The translations under genes were made by a program, and so were the position numbers. Source: Cliona cf. orientalis (taxonomy: Eukaryota; Porifera; Demospongiae; Clionaida; Clionaidae). From it: 64,000 nucleotides of DNA. The stretch spans positions 3,555,501-3,619,500 of the forward strand of contig OZ005699.1 in NCBI GenBank assembly GCA_963930775.1, in the 5' to 3' direction. The notes under the pieces are model-generated. The model made no database searches, was not told the DNA's origin, and saw only the letters and a program-made list of their open reading frames with translations. Positions 59,146 to 64,000 of this stretch are shown piece by piece (position 1 is the first letter of the stretch; every line of letters starts with the position of its first letter).

Positions 59146-60320
59146 AACGAATTAGCTAGGGCATTTCTGGCATGTGACAAAGTGAAGCTATCTGCTAGCT
59201 ATATCTTATCTCTGTATCTTTGAACCCGGTACCCAGGCTAACAGGATTCGAGGCTACGAACTAATGAGGAGTGTGACTATAACTGTTGCGTGCTCGTCAT
59301 CCTGGATGGAGTAGAGTTGGCATAATTACTTCAGATAGCTATAGAAAGAGAGCACTATATCACCAAAATTATAAAATGAGTCGTACTAGATCGCGAATAA
59401 TTATTTTGCCACCTATATTATTATTATTATTAAAGTAAGATAGACTTGAGTATCACCTACCGAACGAGCCCTTAACCATGGCTCCACCCACCTCGGTTCA
59501 TGCAGGGTGCACATACAAAGTATCGCTGGTAGAGAGCGGACAATGGCTGTCATTGCCAGACGAAGGTGAAAAATTTTATATAAAAATTTTATATTACTGT
59601 TGCTATTTTAATATGAATACGTGACAAAAGTCACATGTACATGTAAATGGTATCCAATCCATCATAAAGGCATTCTCCTTGCATACCCAGGTGAAAAGGA
59701 CCACGCAAATACGCGGTTAGTGTGAGCGTTGGTGGGTACAACACGGATATCCGCGGACATACGTGAAATATTGACCGTTCAACGTCCGGTCACGCCCAAA
59801 CGCGCGGGTGCAAGCGGTTCAAGAATTAACAACGATGGCGTTTCGACGTTAAAGCAAGCTTGTAGTAGGCGATACTCAGGGTCGTTGAAGCTTAGCAGCC
59901 GAAGGTTCGAACACGCACAGAATCAAAGCACTCCTTTCTTAACTTTGTTTTCGATCACACTGGAAATAAACGGTTTGGGACCAACAAAAAGTTTATGCTT
60001 ATTTTAGGGTCAAAAAATTGCAGAAAAATTTCCCAGATTCTCCATGCCATGCGTGCATTCTAGTACATGTGTAGCTATATACAGTCCAAATAATAATCTT
60101 TAAAAATTGATGGCTTGGTGCGATCTGCAAATTTTTACCCCATCGGAAAACACACTTTAGACTACAATGAATGAATGAAACAAAAGTTGGAACTGTTTAG
60201 AGTGATGCTGTGCAGCTTCTGTATGGATGCACTCCTGGCCCACCAATAATGAGATGCAGATAGTACTTACATTGCCCCTGCATCGTGGCAAGTGATGAAG
60301 GATTACATAATACTACCTAC
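59146..60320. other. intergenic region, nothing recognised
   Basis: No gene or clear transposon ends were seen. Part of it (about 59690-59960) is richer in CG dinucleotides than its surroundings and contains a 92-residue open frame without recognisable homology. Confidence 0.45.
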
Positions 60321-61106
60321 AAGTATAGAAAGAATAATTTAAAAATTGAAAGATGAAGTAGGGATGGCAATGCCAAAAAGTATACAAAGATTTGCAGGGA
60401 TAAGATAATCACAACCACTATATTCTGTACATCCCTACGCTTGCTTTCTCGATTATCACGGAGTCCTATTGATGTTGACTTATTTAAAGGCATTGTGTCC
60501 ATACATAAGGCCTAATTGCTTCTTAATGAGTTCATTAGTTCAAAAATTCAATTAAAGTGGGCACAGGAAGTACAGGCACGCCCAATATCACGGTATAGTC
60601 CACGGAAGTACGCGGAGATCGAACACATGCAGCGCAGAAGACATTCGCGACGGTCGAGTTGAGAAGCCTGCAATCTTCGGTTATGGACGGCTAAAGAGTA
60701 AGAAAACTGATAAGTATAGGATCGAGAGCCTACACGATGCCTAGAAAGTCGAATGCCCAGCAGAGCGAGCCTCAACGGGCAGATTTGAATGTACACACGA
60801 ACTTATCAGCCATCCGCCACGCCCAGTGTTCATTTACCGCGTGGGCGCGTGCGGCTTCAATTAGCAGGCAATCAGCGCTTATAGCATGAAACAATGCCTT
60901 TAAGGCTTAGAGTGTTCATTTGCATATGGGAGAAATTCATGTTGTCCCCTATCATAATCAGTTTTATTCAGTCACATTATTACTTTTTGTACTCTCCATG
61001 CTACTCAAAAAGCAAGCATAGGTATGTATAGTGGATGTGATTTTTTTTTATCTCTTGTTTGTATATTTTTTGGCATTGCCATCCTTACCTTTTTTTATAC
61101 ATTACT
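60321..61106. mobile_element. AAGTATA-type foldback element interrupted by a TTAA element
   Basis: The left arm (about 60321-60450, with GATGAAGTAGGGATGGCAAT and TACATCCCTACGCTTGCTTT) is inverted in the right arm (about 61000-61106, with AAGCAAGCATAGGTATGTAT and GGCATTGCCATCCTTACC). Between them sits the TTAA-flanked element 60484-60903. Confidence 0.65.
60484..60903. mobile_element. TTAA-flanked piggyBac-like MITE, copy C (different interior)
   Basis: This 420-base element starts TTAAAGGCATTGTGTCC and ends ACAATGCCTTTAA. It shares termini with copies A and B but has an unrelated, CG-richer interior. It is inserted within the 60321-61106 element. Confidence 0.65.
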
Positions 61107-61413
61107 TTTATTGTGGTAGGTACAACTACGGTAGAAGATGGGAGGTGCTGAAGTTCGCGTGTGCGTGCAAAGTCATAGCCACGCCCCTTGTTAATTCACC
61201 TGGGCAATAAAGCAGGCTGGTATCAGGAGTGGATGCCCTTTTCGCAGTAGCTATCAGTATTTTCATCAACTATCTTTATCACCGAGGTTACTACTGAGCT
61301 AGCTATTATGCCGGCCCAGCCACGCCTGTATGAAGAATGACAATTGGCTATTTCTTGAACATCTGGTTCTGACATGTACAATTGTTTTGATGAATGATCA
61401 TGGTCTTGTTAGA

Positions 61414-61941
61414 TACCGTAAAGTCTGGTTAATAAGCGCATATTTTTTAATAAGCGCATGCTTCCTTCCTGTTGTTAAGTATTGTCTAATAAGCGCATGC
61501 GCCCAATAAAGACGACAGTAAGTATTCACCGTTCGATCAAGAGTGTTCCATGCTCTACATGGCTAGAACTAATTTACCAACCTATTTTCGGATAACCAGC
61601 TGCACGAGATCGGCTATACTCAACACTGTGATGTTCCACTGAGACGGGTTCGGACTCTTGACCTTGACTTCGAAGCGAGTTTCGCCGAAGAAGTCGGCTA
61701 TTTTTCCACGGTTTTCTTCCAGCGATGGCTTCCGATCATACTCCCATGAACTATTACAGAGCTTATTCCAAGAATCGCTGTGTTCATAACTTGCTAGCTT
61801 TGTGATCGAGCGCTCGAACGTGCTGTCAGTGGGCGGGGCCAAAATTTCACTCTCTATTAAGCGTACATCATCTAATAGGCGCATGTTTCCTCATCACCGA
61901 GAGTGATAAGCGCATGCGCTTATTAACCAGACTTTACGGTA
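61414..61941. mobile_element. TA-flanked TIR element carrying a 100-codon frame
   Basis: The ends are TACCGTAAAGTCTGGTTAAT and its inverse ATTAACCAGACTTTACGGTA, a perfect terminal match with TA at both borders as in Tc1/mariner/pogo-type insertions. The words AATAAGCGCATG repeat near both ends. The interior encodes a minus-strand frame, described separately. Confidence 0.75.
61582..61884 (-). CDS. hypothetical 100-residue ORF inside a TIR element
   Basis: The frame fills most of the interior of the 61414-61941 element. The product is charged and globular in composition, with several Trp (SWNKLCNSSWEYD, FFGETRFEVKVK, SQWNITVL). It does not look like a DDE transposase and has no membrane or zinc motifs. 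Its ATG lies in an AATAGGCGCATG-type subterminal repeat. It could be a captured host gene fragment, an accessory frame or chance. No family was recognised. Confidence 0.3.
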   Translation of the reverse strand: MRLLDDVRLIESEILAPPTDSTFERSITKLASYEHSDSWNKLCNSSWEYDRKPSLEENRGKIADFFGETRFEVKVKSPNPSQWNITVLSIADLVQLVIRK

Positions 61942-62238
61942 GATAATTTGCTAGAGATTTTGATTTTGGCACTTAGATCATTCACAAAGTTGTTTGAGAT
62001 ATTTGGGTGTTCGTAATGTATTATGTGTATGGGAACATCTGTGCCATCCCTATTTACATGTATAAAGTCTACCGACTCTATGATCGACTGTATATGTGCG
62101 AGGCGTCCATTAACTGCCTTTGTCTGGAAATACCCTACCCTACTCAGTCTCTACGTGTACGAGTTAATGGGAAAATCGTGTCTGACTCAGATGGCGTTGA
62201 TGAATTATTACTCTAAAGAGGAACAAAAGAACAGAAAT
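61942..62238. other. short intergenic spacer
   Basis: No gene was recognised. A 69- and a 78-residue open frame overlap here without recognisable features. Confidence 0.4.
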
Positions 62239-62595
62239 AAGTATAAAAACAATGGATGAAGTAGGGATGGCGGGGTCAAAAAGTACACAAACAAGATTTG
62301 TAGGGACAATCACATGGACCACTATACATCCCTACACTTGTTTTTTTGAGTACAGGAATTAACTAACCAGATAGTAATGCATGCGACGATCAAACCTGAT
62401 TGACCCCCATCCCCTATGAGCGTACTAGTGGATAAGATGAATTTCTCTCACATGCATAGAAGATTGATGGTACTAATAGGTCACCATCAACTGAAAAGCA
62501 AGCGTAGGGATGTAGAGTGGATGTGATTATCCCTACAGATCTTGTTTGTGTACTTTTTGACTACTTTATCCTTCAGTTTCATTGTTTTTATACTT
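62239..62595. mobile_element. AAGTATAAAAACAATG-type foldback element
   Basis: The element is symmetrical. The left arm (62239-62345) and right arm (62490-62595) are inverted copies, including AAGTATAAAAACAATGGATG / CATTGTTTTTATACTT and ACTATACATCCCTACACTTG / CAAGCGTAGGGATGTAGAGT. It belongs to the same family as 46087-46390 and 60321-61106. Confidence 0.7.
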
Positions 62596-63066
62596 GTAAT
62601 GATAATAATAACATGATGTCAGTTATAAGGTATTAATGTCTTGGTGTGGAGATAAAAATAAATTAATCGTGACTGTATAATACTTCAGAGCTTGCCCTGT
62701 AGTGTGACATTTTACGTTTTCCTATAATTATTTTCATGTATTTAGGGTGGGGATGAGTCCCAATGCCTCCATGCCTTGCCCCCTACTGTATGCATTTTTA
62801 TGCATGTCATTTCATTAGCACTGGTATACATAGTGAGAAAATTTTATGAGGCACTTCCGTAATATCAGGAGTACATTAGTGTAGAATAGCATATATAAAG
62901 AAAAATTGAGTATGGCTCTCAATTGCTGTGTTGATTAAGAAATGTTTTATCATTAACCCTCGGCGCATGCGCCGCAGGGTTACGGTATAGTCGTTCTGTG
63001 TATCTGTCTCTGTCTGTTAACACTCTAACTGCTACATACTTCGTTTCCGAGTCTCAACCTCGGTAT
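62596..63066. other. intergenic spacer with hairpin unit
   Basis: AT-rich sequence. At 62955-63020 it holds a hairpin, AACCCTCGGCGCATGCGCCGCAGGGTT-like, followed by GTCTCTGTCTGT, the third unit of a window-wide repeat type. No gene was recognised. Confidence 0.45.
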
Positions 63067-63277
63067 TACCGTATAGCGGGAAATTTTGGAGGGAGAAAAC
63101 TTTCGCGGATCGGTAGGAAAGGAGCATTTCGCGGAGAAAACTTTTGCGGAACGTTAAAACTGGTCGCATAATGGGTGTGGCATGCCTAGAATTTTGTGGA
63201 GAAAAATTTTGCGGATGGCTGAAAAATTGCAAAATTCGTGAAAGTTTTCTCCCTCGAAAATTTCCCGCTATACGGTA
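63067..63277. mobile_element. TA-flanked MITE, copy 2 (TIR starts CCGTATAGCGGGAAA)
   Basis: This 211-base copy of the element at 1718-1926 is in the same orientation. It begins TACCGTATAGCGGGAAATTT and ends TTTCCCGCTATACGGTA. Most of the interior matches, including GGTCGCATAATGGGTGTGG. Confidence 0.8.
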
Positions 63278-64000
63278 TATGATTTTTTATGGCGTTTCAA
63301 ATTAATGCATGACATTGTATTATGTGGATTTCGCTGAAAACGCTGTGTTCTCCAGTTCTGGCGACATTTACTCAGGACCGTTACCTTCCACCATAGATCC
63401 ATTCTTCCACGCGCCCTGGCAGATTTTCGGTGGACAGAATTAACAACAGTAGACTTCTTTCAAGTTACAAACTAAATAGTTCTAGTTACAACTCCTGTAA
63501 ACCTACTGCCTGCCTGCCAATAGTCAGCGAAGTAACTGCTTAGCTTCTTGACTTTCCTGCAAGCCACACCCAATGCACTTGTCTCTATTTACACACAAGT
63601 CATGCTACCGTATTCATTATACTGCACCCTATAAAAACTCTGGCCAGTTGTTTTTTCATTTAAAAAGGCTGCCCAGCAGCTGGTAAGGACGTTTAATACT
63701 ATTACGTGTAATATGAACGTACATGTAGCCTTGTACCCGGGCACTTTGAGGGTATGAGATAAGGAGTTGATGCCTTACTCCACCCCCAAATTGGTACGAC
63801 ACCCCTCAACTTGACCTTGAGAAGCATGTTGGCACTCGGGAAATCAATGTAGTTATCGTTGCCAACTTCTGCAACAAATGCCATGCAACGCCCCAAGGGT
63901 TTTTGGTTCTAGAGAGCTCTAGTTAATTTGTAAGAGCAGAATGATGTATTCTGATGTTCATAAGAATATCTTGCTCAAATGTATTGTATGAAGCTGCCTA
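63278..64000. other. right edge of window, nothing recognised
   Basis: No coding region, repeat boundary or RNA gene was identified in the last 720 bases. A gene could begin beyond the edge. Confidence 0.4.

Noticed and set aside
59729-60007. 92-residue open frame in CG-richer sequence
   Set aside because: No homology, splice signals or conserved motif was recognised; composition alone does not support a gene.

Overview
This is a stretch of animal nuclear DNA, most likely from a sponge (demosponge type). The evidence is AT-rich intergenic sequence, many short GT-AG introns (commonly 50 to 100 bases), densely packed genes, dozens of small terminal-inverted-repeat elements, and gene content that is metazoan (a transglutaminase and ALK-type receptor tyrosine kinases) but with domain mixtures unlike those of bilaterians. 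No rRNA, intact tRNA gene, CRISPR array or bacterial operon structure was seen.

Region by region. (1) 234-12499 (+): one intron-rich gene of about 28 exons. It appears to encode a chimaera of SAM-like, two ubiquitin-like, SP-RING-like, von Willebrand A, ubiquitin-conjugating E2 and U-box E3 domains. Its introns hold several small transposons, including two inverted copies of a TTAA-flanked element. (2) 14471-38150: five genes with long uninterrupted reading frames. Four encode large secretory/membrane proteins with a signal peptide, a GGA[ILV]/FxxN beta-helix ectodomain like bacterial Pmp repeats, a cysteine-rich neck and about nine to ten membrane segments. The fifth, placed between two of them, is a secreted transglutaminase with a complete catalytic triad and a GPI-anchor-like tail. 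The spacer at 20955-23675 is largely foldback repeat. (3) 38822-50709: two tandem receptor tyrosine kinase genes of 16 and 17 exons. Their ectodomain closely follows the glycine-rich plus EGF-like region of ALK/LTK, followed by an unrecognised stalk, one membrane helix and a kinase domain. (4) 50710-64000: a repeat-dominated tail with a broken Ty3/Gypsy LTR element, a tRNA-like SINE fragment, a LINE tail, and several terminal-inverted-repeat elements, some nested in one another.

How the genes may work together is inference only. The membrane-protein cluster, the secreted cross-linking enzyme and the receptor kinases all act at or outside the cell surface, which would suit recognition or matrix remodelling. 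The first gene belongs to intracellular ubiquitin/SUMO-type signalling. The coordinates of spliced genes are hand-built from splice signals and reading phase. Phases close exactly for both kinases, and for the first gene except at two places noted below.
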